A stretch of 64,000 bases of DNA from Taenia hydatigena. Taxonomy: Eukaryota; Platyhelminthes; Cestoda; Cyclophyllidea; Taeniidae. A program made the position numbers and the translations under genes. The number at the start of each line of letters is the position of its first letter. The first letter of the stretch is position 1. The notes beneath the pieces are model-generated. The model saw only the letters and a list, made by a program, of their open reading frames with translations, was not told where the DNA came from and did not search any database. The stretch covers positions 22,927 to 86,926 of the forward strand of contig JADWOT020001396.1 in assembly GCA_036345935.2 (NCBI GenBank). The letters run 5' to 3'. Shown in pieces: positions 63,941 through 64,000 of the stretch.

Positions 63941-64000
63941 CTTCATTTGACTTCACAACCACCGGTGACTTATCGAACATGAGCAAATAAATAGATTAAA

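Overview
The window reads as eukaryotic DNA. Genes are sparse, open reading frames are short, exon-like coding blocks are edged by GT..AG splice signals, and old dispersed duplications are common. The one clearly identifiable gene is an intronless Hsp70 without the C-terminal EEVD. Expanded, partly pseudogenic Hsp70 families of that kind are known from taeniid tapeworms (Echinococcus, Taenia), where many copies sit in gene-poor or subtelomeric regions. I therefore infer a cestode (flatworm) chromosome with moderate confidence. There are no bacterial operons, no rRNA, no convincing tRNA, no CRISPR array and no recognisable transposase or reverse transcriptase.

Layout. 1-5 kb: no gene recognised. 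5.2-15.1 kb: a large, diverged inverted duplication (arms about 3.3 kb, spacer about 3.2 kb). Each arm carries a multi-exon C2H2 zinc-finger gene pointing toward the centre. Exon lengths and intron phases agree between arms, but each arm has its own stops and lost Cys/His residues. A third copy of the same gene lies at 19.3-20.2 kb. 10.66-11.18 kb and 22.74-23.26 kb hold a 515-bp direct repeat with only 7 differences and no gaps, exactly 12,080 bp apart; the second copy sits in a patch of related sub-repeats. 25.3-26.6 kb: a series of diverged exon-like repeats on the minus strand. 27.6-31.7 kb: three small plus-strand exons whose phases fit into a 52-residue reading frame, inside strongly pyrimidine-rich DNA.

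29.6, 36.05 and 62.75 kb carry three copies of a promoter/first-exon module with the shared start context TAAAGATGTC. 35.0-35.4, 38.1-39.4 and 43.0 kb contain coding-like fragments, several interrupted by stops. 37.2, 49.9 and 63.0 kb, and 40.0 and 63.85 kb, are further dispersed duplicates. 44.3-46.2 kb (minus strand) is the Hsp70 gene, with a single 1-nt frameshift near codon 439 and a TATA box; related direct repeats lie on both sides of it. 57.5-61.4 kb (minus strand) holds three well-formed exons, including one with a start codon and a signal peptide, probably parts of one or more spliced genes that I cannot name.

Overall this looks like a gene-poor region built from rounds of segmental duplication, inversion and decay. 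Apart from Hsp70, whose chaperone role is certain at family level, no cooperating set of genes can be defended. The zinc-finger copies are best read as relics of a fast-evolving family.
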